Below, one piece after another: positions 14,750 through 27,760 of a DNA stretch of 64,000 bases (within the stretch, counting starts at the first letter, position 1; each line of letters begins with the position of its first letter). The position numbers and the translations under genes are program-made. The notes beneath the pieces were generated by a model. The model was not told the DNA's origin. It ran no database searches and saw nothing but the letters and a program-made list of their open reading frames with translations. Source of the stretch: Cacajao melanocephalus (Eukaryota > Chordata > Mammalia > Primates > Pitheciidae); assembly GCA_963573385.1 (NCBI GenBank), contig CAUYLG010022055.1, positions 1 to 64,000 on the forward strand, given 5' to 3'.

Positions 14750-14880
14750 CAGCACCTCACCTCACTGAGCATAAGCTCCATGAGAGCAGGGACATTTTTA
14801 TATTTGTGTTTGTGTCCTTCATTCATAGGTCCTGCATGGTACCAAACCTAGTAGGCATTAAATAGGTGTTTGCTAGGGGC
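14750..14880 (+). repeat. L2-like LINE 3' fragment
   Basis: ataagctccatgagagcagg, gacatttttatatttgtg, then taggcattaaataggtgttt follows the familiar L2 tail order. Confidence 0.6.
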
Positions 14881-14959
14881 TGGCAAATGAGTGAGTCTAT
14901 GTTTGAATAGTTTAAAGCCCTGTATAGGGAAACCTACCTTCAATTATGTAGTTCAGAAC

Positions 14960-15260
14960 TTTTTTTTTTTTTTTTGGCAGCGGGGAGACAGGGTCTCTAC
15001 TCTGTTGCCCAGGCTGGAGTGCAGTAGCATGACCTTGGCTTACTGCAACCTCCACCTCCCAGGTTCAAGCAATCCTCCCACCACGGCCTCCTGAGTAGCT
15101 GGGATTACAGGCATGCACCACCACGCCTGGCTAATTTTTTGTATTTAGTAGAGGGTTTTGCCATGTTGGCCAGGCTGGTTGAGCTCCTGGCCTCAAGTGA
15201 TCCTCCTGCCTCTGCCTCTCAAAGTGCTGGGATTACAGCTGTTGGCCACCACACCCAGCC
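14960..15260 (-). repeat. Alu element, full length, antisense
   Basis: It opens with a T run, contains gttgcccaggctggagtgca and gtgctgggattacag, and ends ccacacccagcc. Target-site duplications tagttcagaactt (from 14949) and tagttcagcactt (from 15261) flank it. Confidence 0.93.
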
Positions 15261-15351
15261 TAGTTCAGCACTTTCATTAGCATCTTCTGTATAGCATGTA
15301 CTGAGACAGAAACAAAAGATTAGTTTGTTTTTGCCTTCCAATAATTTATAT

Positions 15352-15394
15352 ACGCACATACACACACGTGCATGTGCACACACACATACACCCC
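15352..15394 (+). repeat. AC-rich simple repeat
   Basis: Imperfect CA dinucleotide tract with cgtg and catgtg interruptions. Confidence 0.7.
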
Positions 15395-16361
15395 ACTACA
15401 AGAACCAGCCCCCAGGACAGATTACACGAGGTAGACGTATAGTGCAGGATCAGGGCCCACAAGACTTAGTGGTTAACTTGATTGGGACAAAAAGGGTGAA
15501 TTTTTTGGCCATTTGTGAAAGGACGGGTTTTTTTGATACCTTAAAAATGTGCTTAGTTTTATGGCTTACAGATAATGTATTGAGTGATTAGTATTTTTCC
15601 TTTAAAGGGCTAGTATTTGAAATTTCCAATGTAAGTGAGATTAGAATGAGATAGGAATGGAAAGAGAATGATTCAGACAAATTGTTTTCCTGAAATTAGG
15701 CAGCCTGAGCCCTTTATGACTTTGTAATCATTGGAAGCTGCATGACTCATAACATACCCGAAAATGATATGTTCCTGTTTTTTCCCGCCTTCATCAGAAA
15801 CACAACAGATTGCTGAGAAGGGCAGATGCACAAATCTAATGAACCATCTTTCAATTTAAAGAGTGCCCAGGAGTATTCATTAAATAAATAGCAGTGGTGG
15901 AGGTGTGCTTTGCAGAGCTGCGACGCTGTGCTCCGTGCCTTCGGATTGCTTATTAAATTAAGCATTATGCCCAGGCCCACCCCCACACATACCTCCCCCA
16001 CAAATGATTAAAAACTTCAGAATTTAACTCTGGTCTTTAATTTATCTTGTCATTTTATTGCGCAGTGAGCACCAAATTAGTCTTAATATTTGAACTCTAT
16101 TTGAGTTCTATTTGAATAACAGAACTCTAACTTTATACTTTAGTGTCTGCCACACAAACCTGACACATAGTAGGTACTCCGTGACTGGGTGGGCAGACAG
16201 GTGAGTGAATGAGAAGTTATCACAGCACACATGAAGATCCTGGGAGAAGCAGTGTTCCTGATAAAAGCATCTCTGTTTCCAAAGGTCAGATATATAAACC
16301 ATGCTTTGATGACCCAGAGAATCATGGGGTATCTTGCCCCACCTAAAACTTCATCCTATTT

Positions 16362-16569
16362 AGCTAACCTTGCTTCTCTAGCTTATGTCAAATTGCCTTG
16401 ATTTCATCTCTCTCTCTCTCTCTCTCTGTATATATATATATATAAAATCAATTTATGTATATATGTGAAATCAATTTCCTGTGTAAGAAATCAAGGCAAC
16501 TTAATTTTGTGTGTGTGTGTGTGTGTATCTTGAGGCAACTTGACAAAAGCTAGAGAACCAAGGTTAGCT
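16362..16569. repeat. Interrupted inverted repeat with TC, TA and GT cores
   Basis: The left arm is about 44 bases at 16362-16405 (agctaaccttgcttctctag, then gcttatgtcaaattgcc, then ttgatttc). Its reverse complement returns in two pieces: gaaatcaaggcaactt at 16487-16502, and ttgaggcaacttgacaaaag followed by ctagagaaccaaggttagct at 16530-16569. The loop holds (TC)n and (TA)n tracts (about 16407-16444), and a (GT)n tract (about 16508-16527) splits the right arm. Such AT-rich arms can fold as a cruciform or hairpin. Confidence 0.8.
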
Positions 16570-16639
16570 TTTCTATATATATAAATTTGTATATATCATA
16601 AATATATACAAATATTTATATGATTATAAATTTTATTAT

Positions 16640-17262
16640 ATAAATGTAGGGGCTACAGTTGCAATTTTGATACATAGATATATTGCATAGTGGTAAAGTC
16701 TGGACTTACAATGTAAGTCATTACCACAAATAATATACATTGTACCCAGTATTTCTCATCCCTTATTCCCCTCCCACCCTTCCAGGTCTCCAGTATCTGT
16801 TATTCCACAGTCTGTGTCCCTGGGTATACATTATTTAGCTCCCGCTTATAAGTGAGAACATGTGGTATTTGATTTTCTATTTCAGTGTTGTTTCACTTAA
16901 GATAGTGGCCTCCAGTTCCATCCCTGTTGCTGCAAAAGACATGATTCCATTCTTTTTTGTAGCTGAATAATATTTTGTCGTGTATATATACCACAATTTC
17001 TTTATCCAGTCATCCACTGATGGACACTTACATTGATTCCATATCTTTACTATTGTGAATAGTGCCATGATAAACATTTGAGTGCAGGTATCTTTTTTAT
17101 ATGATGATTTCTTTTCCTTTGGGTAGATGCCCAGTAGTGGGATTGCTGGATTGAATGGTAGCTCTACTTGTAGTTCTTTAAGGAACCTCCATACTGTTTT
17201 CCATAGAGGCTATACTAATTTACATTCCCAGCAACAGTATATAAGCATTTCCTTTTCTCTAC
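16640..17262 (-). repeat. L1 LINE 3' fragment (ORF2 end and 3'UTR), antisense
   Basis: The reverse strand encodes the decayed tail of L1 ORF2: WYIYTTKYYSATKKNG, then MSFAATGMELEA, an L1 hallmark. Plus-strand strings such as ataagtgagaacatgtggta, catccactgatggacactt and gattgctggattgaatggta agree. It is truncated and not functional. Confidence 0.88.
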
Positions 17263-17594
17263 GTGACCTCATTTGTAAAGATTAAAGAATAGAAATGTTA
17301 AAGCTGAAATACAGGCATTAGCATTCTGAAAAACGAGGGATTCTAATAGCATAACAAGTTTTTCTCTGAGTCAGTATATCAGTAGTAGTTATTATAATAG
17401 AATGATCAGAATTATATGCATGTGCATTTTTCTTAGCAAAATCCTCCCCGGCTGATTTCTGTGGGGCATCTCTTCCTAAACTCTGTGCCTTACTTCATTC
17501 AGAGAACACTGAAGCATTGGGGCCATTTGCCTAAGCAGCCTAGAAAAGGCTGCCTGCTTCCAGCATGCTCTGCAGCTCACATTGTACCACTTCT

Positions 17595-17760
17595 TAATCT
17601 GTCCTTACGGCAGCCCTCTGAGGCAGGAACTGCTGCTCTCCCCATTTGCAGGTAGAGAAACGTAACCTCTTTGCTTCAGTAACTTCCCCAAACCCGAGTT
17701 GGAGCCACATTCAGATCATGCTGACTTCGAGGCCCAGGCTCTTCATTCTTAAGCTCTGCC
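17595..17760 (-). repeat. MIR SINE
   Basis: The strings ccctctgaggcaggaactgc, ccccatttgcaggtagagaa, gagttggagccacattcag and gaggcccaggctcttcattc follow reverse-orientation MIR. Confidence 0.7.
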
Positions 17761-18192
17761 GCCCACTTGCATATATAATGTGCTGTAATGTCAAACAGAA
17801 ATAATGTTTTAGTTAATTGCTGTTTGTGGTCACTTTTGTTTCATTAGTGGAGAAAATCGAGTTTTTACTTTTGTTAATATTCATGCCCTATATAGTCCCA
17901 CTAGCGTTTTGTGAAGCACAGTCAGAGGACACAGATTCATTTTAAAGTTTTTACCACTCCTATTGGTTTTTAAGATGCCAGACTGCCCTATAAATAAACA
18001 TAAAGTGCCATCCACTAAATTTAGTGAAAATCAGTCAACGCCAATGAAAAGCAGAAATCATGTCTATTTTCTAAGTAGAAAAATAAAGTTAGAGAGAAGA
18101 AAAGTAATATAAGCTGTTCTCTGCAGCTTTATTTATTTTGTTTCTTAAACCTTCTGTGGGAGGCACTTGAGTCCTGTCTGAATCATTGGGAA

Positions 18193-18507
<315 letters not shown>

Positions 18508-21500
18508 TCTGAGAAGCGTCTCCACATAAGGCAGAGCTTGTGAGGTTTGTGGCTTGATTTCACCTGGTGCCTCCAGTCCTTCAAGCCTGGCACGTAATAG
18601 GTACTTGGTATGAAGCAGAGATGAGCTGGCGGGGCCCTGGCTGTGCATGAAGTCAGTAGATAGGAAGCTCATGTGTGGGAGATTTCAGTGGAGGGAGCCA
18701 GAGCATCCTGAGTGTTTCTTGAGGGCCTGCCGCTCTGACTACAGTGCCGGATGCTAGTTCCAAATGTCAGTGTTTCAGCTTTTCCATGATGCTTTTAACT
18801 GTCTGGAGCAGCCCTACAGGGCATGGAGTTAAAACACTGACTTGAGACAGAGACCCTTGATTCCACATCTCACCTCTGACACTTCAGAGCTGGGAGGGCT
18901 CTGCAAGGGTGACCAGAGCTTTCCCTCCCCAGCTGAAAGAGGAGGCAGTGACTCACTTACCCCAAAGATGACAGGCACAGCCAAATCTTCATTGACTCTA
19001 AAAAAAAGTCTAAATACAGCCAAGCAGACTCCCAGGAATATGCCGCCAGGGAGAAGAACGTTGACACCAAGCAACACGCTAAAACAGTTCATTGAGAGGC
19101 ACGAAAGGCAGGGCTGTAGAAAAATCCAGCATGGCCCCAGTGAGACTGCAGGAAGATGTGCTTGCGAACCTTCGAATCGGCACCCAGGGCTGCCGTGTGC
19201 TCGTGTTTGTCTTTATACTCAGCCTCAAGATGTGTCTTCTTACTTACACAACTTCATTTTCTCCAGCTGGTTCTTCCACTTTTAAAATCATAATCCTTTG
19301 TTTCTGATATCATGGAAAGGGTTAAGGTGTCTCCAAGGGACAAATAAACAGAAAAGATATCATGACTACAGCTGGTTGTTAAGTGGATTGTTTTCCAAGA
19401 ATTTTCCTTTAAGTGTCTAGCAAGCTAGAAATGACCTGGTTTGCTTTCTGGATGAATCACCTATAAAATAATTTCCCATGATAAATATCTATATATCCCA
19501 TATGTATTGCTACTTTAATGTTAATAGTATCTGAAACCATATTGACTGGTTTTAGACTGGCCAAACTTACTGAAGTGCAGAGTACTCACCTTCTAACTAC
19601 TGCTGAAGGAAGATCTATTTAGCCAACATCGTCATGCACCATATTTCAGCTCCGTGCAATGTTCTAAGTTGATTTTATTCTTCATTTTATAAAAATTCCA
19701 TCCAGTGCTTGCTAGCTTATGGGTGGTTTTACAGTGACTCTGTACCCTAGAAGAATAACCAACATTTCTTTCTGGTACAGTTGAATAAAAAGATGTATCA
19801 TCTAACTCTACTTCTGTAAAACCAGGGGTTCATTTCTTTTGGATGCAAGAGATGAGGAGCTTTCAGAGGGGAAGATGCTCTGGGCTCAGAGCCATGTGAC
19901 CCCTCAGGAGCCTGCCCAGTAGGGAGACAGTGCAGGGAGGAGTAAAGTCCTGAGTGCCAGCCTTGGGGACCTACAGGGGTTCTGTCCCCAGTCCATCTCA
20001 AAGCCCAATTTCTTGTGGAATAATTTCCTTTTCAGGATGAATGTATATTATTTCAGGTTTCAGGGAGATCTTAGAGGAATGAGCAAATCCTCACTGCCTT
20101 TGTTGCACTGTTTTTAAGCTCCAGCCAGAAAGCTCCTATTGAGCAACTCAGGTTCCCTCCACGAGGGGACGATTTGACAGTGGTGGTATTAGGCGCACTG
20201 GAATGTGACTACAATTGGAATTGATTTCTTGACAACGCACTGCCTGTGTCCTGTTCATGCGGATACAGCCTTTTAGCTGTGCCGGTGTGCTGTCAGCTTG
20301 TAGTACCTGAAGTATTTGGATTTTGATTATTCAGGGGAAGCTGTTATTTCCAAATTGGTTTCCTTCAGCATCTCCCCTGGAGCTATTGCATCTCAGAGGA
20401 TGTAAAGTCATTTTCACGTTAGTCTAAATATCCCCCGGATGGAACCGGCGCCTGAGTTGAACTCAAGATCTATCTACTTTCCCGCTTTGCTGGGAACATA
20501 GCACAAGCAAAATGGTTAGGACCAAAGTTTTGCTCAGATTTTAGGGGTTCCCAAGCCCTGCTGGGGAAATGACCCAGGAATAAACACTGTGAGGACTAGA
20601 ACAGGGCCGTGGACCCCTAGTTGTGTGTTCTTTGGGAGAACACACCGTGGTGTTGGGGGTCCATTTGAGAGCCTCCACACGTCCCCATGTTCTCGCCCGC
20701 AGCAGTGGCGGCTCTGCGCTCTTCTGGCTTTCTCCTGGCGTTCTTGAGGGGTGTCGTGTTTCCTGTGCCAGCCTCACACCACTAATAACTTCCTTGTTTT
20801 CTCCACTGAAGAGGCCTCTCCTGATGCATAATTTTTCTGTCCACAGGAGCACTTGCTGAAAGATGTTAGCAGCCACTTCCTGTTTCTGTGAAAAGCAGAG
20901 GGGGCACCATTCCCATCACCCACCCGAGCCACGCCCCCCTAAACATTCCAGTCCTTAGCCTTGCCCTGACGCCTGCTTTCTGGCTGAGAGCCATCGCTGT
21001 CTCAGCCTCTTTACTTCATTGCCATCCTCAACACTAGCATTTGGCGTTATTTTCAGGGCCATTTTTTACATAGCTGTTGTATTTGAGTTTTGTTTTTCTC
21101 ACTTTGCAAGAATGACCAAATCCACAGGAATAATAAAACAGCAGAGCCTGCACTGATACACAGGTGAGGAGCCTCCTCCAACGTCTGCCCAAATGCTCAG
21201 CGTCTGCTCACCCCAGCACCCCCGCCACAAAGGGGACGGATGCAATTCCAGTGTGTGCCTTTGCAAAATGACACATTGTGATGTGGGAGAGCCTTGTCCA
21301 GTTGGAAAGCCCTGTGGTTCATCTGCAGATGCAGAGCCTCTGTATAGTCAGCAGCTCCCAGCATGACCTGCCCAGTTAGGTAGGAGTTACCCTATTAGAG
21401 GAATTAGAATGCAAATAAATAAATAAAATACAATATGCTTAATACCAAAACAATATGAGAAGTAACAGGATTCGTCTTGTTCAGGATTGTGCAGTGTCCA

Positions 21501-21974
21501 GGTTTGGGTGTGCTCTCAGGAGTTTTCTGGGGCAGCAGTAGTCAGGGGAGGGGATGCAGAGGTGAGGCAGGGGCAGGAGAGGGGCAGGGGAGCTCTGGCC
21601 GCCCTCCTTCTCCGGAGCCTGGCATGGCCTGTGCGGTGTGCATGCGGCTCTCTTCCTTCCTGGTCTGGGAACAGGTGTGTGTCATGCCACAGCTGAGTGC
21701 CACGTGGCCTAGGTATACACTGGGAAAGGCAGAAAGCAAACCTGCCATTTTCTCCTTCTAATTTCAAACTCAATTTCCTTGCAACATTTTGCATATGTTA
21801 AGAACCTTTGAACAGCTGGCAGCTCTCAAATAAAATAATGGCAGTGTGGGAAAGCACGTTCATCAGATGAGCTGGCTGCCTCCTATTGCGCCTGGCACTC
21901 CTGAGTGCTCCGTTTCAGTCCCCAGGCAGGCAAAGACCATGACCTTTCCTTCGTCGAAGGCCGTGCCACACAGA

Positions 21975-22175
21975 GGTTAGAAGCACAAACTGCAGAGGTT
22001 TGGTCCTGGTTCTGGCGCTCTCTTGCTGTGCGACCTCAAGCAGGTTAGTGCCTCCATGTCCTCGTCTGTAAAAGAGAGTCCTGAGAGCTGAGCTCAGAGG
22101 TTTGTTCTTGGGATTCACTGAGGTAATGTGGAGAGAGTGCGTAGACAGTGCCTGGTTCCCATCACTGCTGCTGTT
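21975..22175 (+). repeat. MIR SINE
   Basis: gaggttagaagcacaaactg, ctcttgctgtgcgacctcaa, gcaggttagtgcctccatgt, cctcgtctgtaaaag and acagtgcctggttcccatca appear in MIR order. Confidence 0.75.
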
Positions 22176-24333
22176 TTAGCTCTGCTTATCATTATCCTAA
22201 GCAGCAGCAGCAGCCTCACACAGCCACCCTCAGGGCCTGGTGCTGATCTCCGTGTCTAGCAGATATTCAGTAGATATTCTTGAGCACCTTTGACTAGCCC
22301 AGAATGGCTCATCTGGGGTCCCTTGTAGCTGTCGGGACACGCTCTGTCACATAACCAGCTGTTCCTCAACTCGCATTCTTCTGGACTGCTTTTTCTTCTC
22401 TGAATCTGCCACTGGGCAGCTGGGTCTATCAGGTTACCTTCTCGTAAATAAATATAGTCCTCCTCATTTCTGGCTTGTGATCAGCTTCACAGGGTGTGTG
22501 AACTTAGAACAAGAAATGCAATTGAGAAATCAGCCTTCATCCTGTTCCAACTGGATCATCTCTGAAGGTGGGATGCAGAAGACAGCTTCGGGCAGATTGC
22601 TCCCAGGGCCTGGTGCAAGGGTAGACAGAGGTTCCTTCACTGAGCAGGCAGTGGTGGTATGCTGGTCTCTCTGCTTTGCCTCACACCAGCATTGATCACC
22701 TGACAAATCATTAGTAATCAAAGGTTCCCATCTGCATCTGAGAAGGTGAGCTGGTACTGGTTCTGGGTGTAATTCAGTGCTTTGGGAAATTTGATTAAAA
22801 TGTGAAAAAGATGCTTCCTAGTCATAGAGCTGTAAAGACTGTCTGGTATTATACAAAAGACAGGACCAGTCACGCCTGCTGCTTTAGCCGTCTCTGAAGG
22901 AACAATTAGAGTTGCAGTCAGCCAGGGGCCACGACTCTCTGTGTCACTGAAGTTGCAGTTCTGTCGCATGTAGGATAGATTCATCCTGAGTCGAATGATT
23001 GCTTGTTGCTTTTGAGGAGGACGTTAAAGTTCCCCTAGTGCGATGGCCTTTCTGCATTGCTCTTCATATGATTTTTATGTAAGGGAATTACCGGCTTACT
23101 GTTTTTCTCAGAAAACCAGATGGCTGCGCTGACATGTTCACCGGAGACTTCTGAGATTCATGCCAAGCTTATTAGCATTTCCAGTCTCATGAAAAAAACT
23201 AAGAAGACTAGGAAACTAGAATGTGTGTGTTTCTTCCCTGAGAAGTGGGCTTCTGCTATGAAGAGCAGTGCGGGCCATGTGCAGCTTTTATTGATCCGTC
23301 ATTCCCTGGGTGGCTGTGGCTCGGCCTCCTTCAGCCCCACTCCCTGTGGCTCACCCCATCACCACTGCAGATTTTCCTGTCTGCTTTAAATTGTAGACTG
23401 AAACCATGTATCCCCTAGTGAAATACAGTTCCAGCTCAGAGAGGCTTCATCACAGCACTGACATGAAAAGACAAACAGAAATCTGACTTGCCGTGTTATC
23501 CATCCAATAAAAAAAAACCACCCAAGGATAGAGGAATAGATATTCATCACTTCCCAGCAACTCAGCCAAGCCTGTGAGTTTAAGTGCAATATTTCTAGGT
23601 GGATTTAGAAAACCCTTTCCCTGGCAAAGCAAAGAGTTCTCCTGACAGCTCATTTTACCAGTAGGCCAGCCTGTCTGGATTAGAACAAAGGGAATTCTGC
23701 CCGTCTGATTTGGGCCAGATAGCAGTTTTCTGTTTCCCCAGTGATGTGTGTACTATTGTGGAAGTTTGAATACTTTTCCATAAGTTAAGCAGAACTTCCT
23801 CTTCAAGTTGCCTGGCTCTGCCTTTATCTGTAGTCAAGCTTGGGCTGCCGAGGTGGCCTCTGCCCTGGTTTAGCATGAGAAGAATAATAGCACTGGCTTG
23901 AAAAGAGATTCAAGAGATGATTACAGGATTATTCAGTAGGCTTGTCACCAGAGAATGTATCTGTTACAAAGAACATGTAGAGTTTTTTTTATTATTATGG
24001 AATTTCTGCAGTGCCTGTGTGTGTATTCCAGCAGCTACAATAGCTACACTTGGAGAGCCCTTTTGTTAGTATATCTTGCTTCATCCCAGTATCTCATTTT
24101 TTCCAGAATGTTCTTTTGGTTAATGAAAGGTCTCTGAAAGGAGTAGGGGTGGGAGCCTTAGGTGCAGTGTGAACTTAAAAGGAATATTTCAAGAAAAGTG
24201 TAGTTTGATTTGAATTTCTTTAGGTAAGGGAGATCTACTACTTAACATGTATATCCTCTGAATTTGGAAATTTCAGCCTTCCCTTCCTAAGCAGCAGAAG
24301 TTTTTATTTTTCTTATTGAAATACTGGGGGTGG

Positions 24334-24638
24334 GCCAGGTGCTGTGGTTCATACCTGTAATCCCAGCACTTTGGGAGGCCGAGGCGGGTGGATCACTTGA
24401 GGTCAGGGGTTCGAGACCAGCCTGGCCAACATGGTGAAACCCCGTCTCTACTAAAATATACAAAAAAAATCAGCAAGGCGTGGTGGCACGCATCTATAGT
24501 CCCAGCTACTCAGGAGGCTGAGGCAGAAGAATCACCTGAACCCAGGAAGCAGAGGTTGCAGTGAGCCAAGATTGTGCCACTGCACTCCAGCCTGGGCAAT
24601 AGAGTGAGACTCCATCTCAAAAAAATAAATAAATAAAA
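24334..24638 (+). repeat. Alu element, S-like, full length
   Basis: It has gaccagcctggccaacatgg and tgaaaccccgtctctacta, typical of AluS, and a (AAAT)n tail. A near-perfect duplication flanks it: gaaatactgggggtgg at 24318-24333 and gaaatagtgggggtgg at 24639-24654. AluS copies place the genome among simian primates. Confidence 0.95.
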
Positions 24639-24862
24639 GAAATAGTGGGGGTGGACTTAGCTAAATTTCTTGATCCTGCCAAAACTATGTGAGCTGGCAG
24701 TGAGCTGTAATATAGGACATGGTAAGTGCCTCAGGGCTGGTCATATGCATAATTGTGGATGTTGCAGTATTTAAAGGTGCGCATGATATGATAAGAATGA
24801 GTGGTTGTGTGTGATGTCTAACACACATACATGCTGATGGGAGATACCAGTTCCGTCTGCTA

Positions 24863-24941
24863 TTAGGTTGGTGCAAAAGTAATTGCAGTTCTTGCCATTG
24901 AAAGGAATGGCAAAACCGCAATTACTTTTGCACCAACCTAA
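24863..24941. mobile_element. MADE1 (mariner-derived MITE), complete palindromic copy
   Basis: Seventy-nine bases running from ttaggttggtgcaaaagtaa to ttacttttgcaccaacctaa, with about 37-base terminal inverted repeats and a TA duplication on each side. It is one base shorter than the 80-base MADE1 consensus as I remember it. The whole element folds into a hairpin; elements of this family are the source of many miR-548 genes. It lies in the sense GATB intron 0.8 kb upstream of the exon at 25778. Confidence 0.93.
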
Positions 24942-25774
24942 TACTGAGCAGCTGCCGTGGTCCAGCGTGGACTTAGCTGTAGCCATAGTGAGCAAGGAGA
25001 GCCCGGCCGTGACTCGTGGGCTGACAGTCCAGAGCAGAAGAAACGGTACAGTCTTGATGAAAGAAGTCTCCAGCTGATGGTTTTCCCAGAACACAATGAG
25101 AGGCAGGGTCTGTTGTACCTGGCTCAACTCAGAAGACTCGGAAGCTGCTGCCCCTCCACCTGCTGTTAAGTGGCCTAAGTGGGTCACGTGTGCCCATGTT
25201 CTCCCTCATTTTGAAAACATTTCAGAACCATCCCTGTCTACCTCTTGTCATTATGTGAGGTTCAAACAGTTATGATCCACTTTTGATTTTTCAGAGGTAG
25301 AATATTCTGTTTGTTCTTTCTTGATTTGCTTTGTTTTTTTACCCTTTTTTCTAGCAATTACTAGGACTTCAGCAGAGGACAGGCCTGGAAAGAGAAAGGG
25401 GCGTTAAACTCAGGCCAGAAATTTTAGGCCCAGTTTACAGCTCAGGGCTGGAGGTTGTAGGTTGCACATGGCAGACGTGGAGAAAACAAGTGAGTTTTGG
25501 GGATGTGGAATTTCACCATCCTCTGGTCTGCAAAGTTGGGGCTCTCTAAAATGTGTTTATCCTTTTGAGAAAATGCTGTGTAAATGCACAGTGACAGTAG
25601 TAGAATAGTTTTCTTAGCTAAAAGTGATCAGAATTTGCTGGTGACATCTCAGGGTTTAGCAAAGAAAAAGTGGCTGTCTCAGAGGAGGCAAAGGGTGACA
25701 GTTTCAGATTTGCCTTGAGAATGCTGATCTTTCATTTTTGGGGAGGCTTTATATAATTGTTTTTCTTTTTTTAA

Positions 25775-25912
<138 letters not shown>

Positions 25913-26109
25913 TGAGTGAGGTCTGGGATTAATTTCTTCCTTTGTGATGAGGTCTGTCCAGAAGTGCTGGAAATAGGGCAGGTCCAGTTTTGGCCCTCCT
26001 TGTTCTCCCTCAGGATATCCTAACATGACACAAACATCCCCTGTGGGTTCCACATTCTAAATATGTTCGCTAGCCTGTGTAAAAATGTATTTATTTCTTC
26101 AAATCTATG

Positions 26110-26420
26110 GCTGTGCACTATGTTTTTTGCACTGTGTCAGAGGCTGGGGGCATGAAGATGAATGAGACAGACGTTCACAAACCCGTGGAGGATATAGATC
26201 TGTACGGAAACAGCCACCTCAGCGTGATCCTGTCATGCCAGAGGCATGCACAGGGTACTGTGAATGCACAAAAAGGGGAGCGGAATGGATGCTGGGGAGC
26301 CAACCCGGGCTCCCCTCTGGAGGGGATGCTTGAGCCACGCCCTGGAGCACTAGGGAGAGTCACTCTCCCCGTGAGAGGGACTGGCTACACAAAGCGGAGC
26401 AGTGCCAAGCTCAGAGACCA
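26110..26420 (-). repeat. Fragment of the ancient repeat family seen at 3195-5450
   Basis: ggcatgaagatgaatgagac, acgttcacaaacccgtggag and ctcagagaccagcaggcag resemble the same old element. Diverged; family not named. Confidence 0.35.
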
Positions 26421-26601
26421 GCAGGCAGGGCGGCCTCGGGAAAGCCAGAAGCTGCAGGAGTCTGAGGCAGGCAGGCAGGAATGGTAGGGACAGAGCTGTG
26501 GAGATGACCACAGGCCACCTGGAGGACTGTCTGCCTTTATCACCAGCTCTTGAAAGCCATGGACTAAAAATTCAAGCCAGTTTCACACTGAGGAAACGTA
26601 G

Positions 26602-26968
26602 TGTGTCTCAGTCAGCTCAGGCCACCGTAACAAAATTCCAGACTAGGTGGCTTAAGCAACATGTCTTTCCCATGGTTCTGGAGGCGGGGAAGGTCCAAGA
26701 TCCAGGTGCCAGCTGATGCAGCCCTGGGTGAAGCCCTCTGCCTGGCTCACAGATGTCCTCACGTGGCATACAGGAATTGAGGGGTGAAACAGGAAGGAGG
26801 GAGGGAGAGAAGGCCCTCCGGTCTCTTCTTACAGGAGCAGCATTCCCACCATAGGGACTGCACACTCATGACCTCTTCTAGACTTCATTACTCCTCGAGG
26901 GCCCCATCCCCTAAAACCATCGCATTTCAATATAGGAATTTGGGGCGGGACACAAATATCCAGTGTCA
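26602..26968 (-). repeat. MLT1-type MaLR LTR, antisense
   Basis: tgtctcagtcagctcaggcc, ccgtaacaaaattccagac, taggtggcttaagcaacatg, ggttctggaggcggggaagg and aatttggggcgggacacaaa follow the reverse complement of an old mammalian LTR of the MaLR group. Solo LTR with no internal genes. Confidence 0.7.
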
Positions 26969-27359
26969 GAGAGCAGACTAGAAGCAGGAATTCCATTTGG
27001 GAACCTCTTGCAGGAATGCGGATGAGAAATGCCCCAGGCTGAGCCGAGGTGGCAGTGGCTGGACTGAAGTCAGGAGGCCAAGTTGAGAGCAGTTATCTCA
27101 ATTGGCACAACTTCCAGATTTCTTGTTTGGGTGAAACAGAGGGCAACCTTCCTCAATGTAGGAGGAGCTAAAGGAAGAGGAAGAAACTTAACAGGCCAGG
27201 GGTGAGAGAAGATGCCATAATCCATTTCAAACGCACTGACTTTGAGCTGCCTGCAGGACAGACATCCCCTCACGGGGCTAACCAGTAGGCAAGAACTATG
27301 GGTCTGCAGCTGATGAGATCTTGGGGAGGTTTGCAGTTGAGAGTTCTCGTTGGTTCATT

Positions 27360-27760
27360 ATTCAGCTCATGTTCACTTAGCCTCTGCTGTGTGCTAAACT
27401 CTGTGCCCAGCATGAGAAGCACAGTCCCTGGGACAGACACTGGCCCTGAATCAAAGGACAGGCAGCCTTGAAGCTGGTGGCTACAGTGCAGTGATGGGGG
27501 GTGCTCTGGGAGGGAAAGAAGGTGGCAGCTAAGCTAAGACCTAAGGATAGGATGAACAGGCAAAGGCCAAGGCCGATGGGGAAAAGTGTTCCAGGAGTGG
27601 GGAACAGCACGTGGAAAAATCTGGGGTGAGTCTGGGCCTGAAAGTTTGGGGAATGCAGGGACATGGCACAGCTTAAGTGAAACTTGGACTTAGCAGCGTC
27701 TGTCCTTGAAGCCATTGGACAGATGAGACCTTTCAGGGAGTGCATCGTGCTAGGGTGGCT
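27360..27760 (-). repeat. Fragment of the ancient repeat family seen at 3195-5450
   Basis: cctctgctgtgtgctaaact, gaacaggcaaaggccaaggc and gtgttccaggagtgggg keep the order of the same family. Confidence 0.4.

Noticed and set aside
16640..17262. Reverse-strand peptide with reverse-transcriptase-tail features as a gene
   Set aside because: It is a truncated L1 ORF2 end and 3'UTR with no complete frame.
18842..19285. 147-codon + strand frame in a GATB intron
   Set aside because: No family resemblance, no splice or promoter context, and no matching upstream or downstream frame. Considered accidental.
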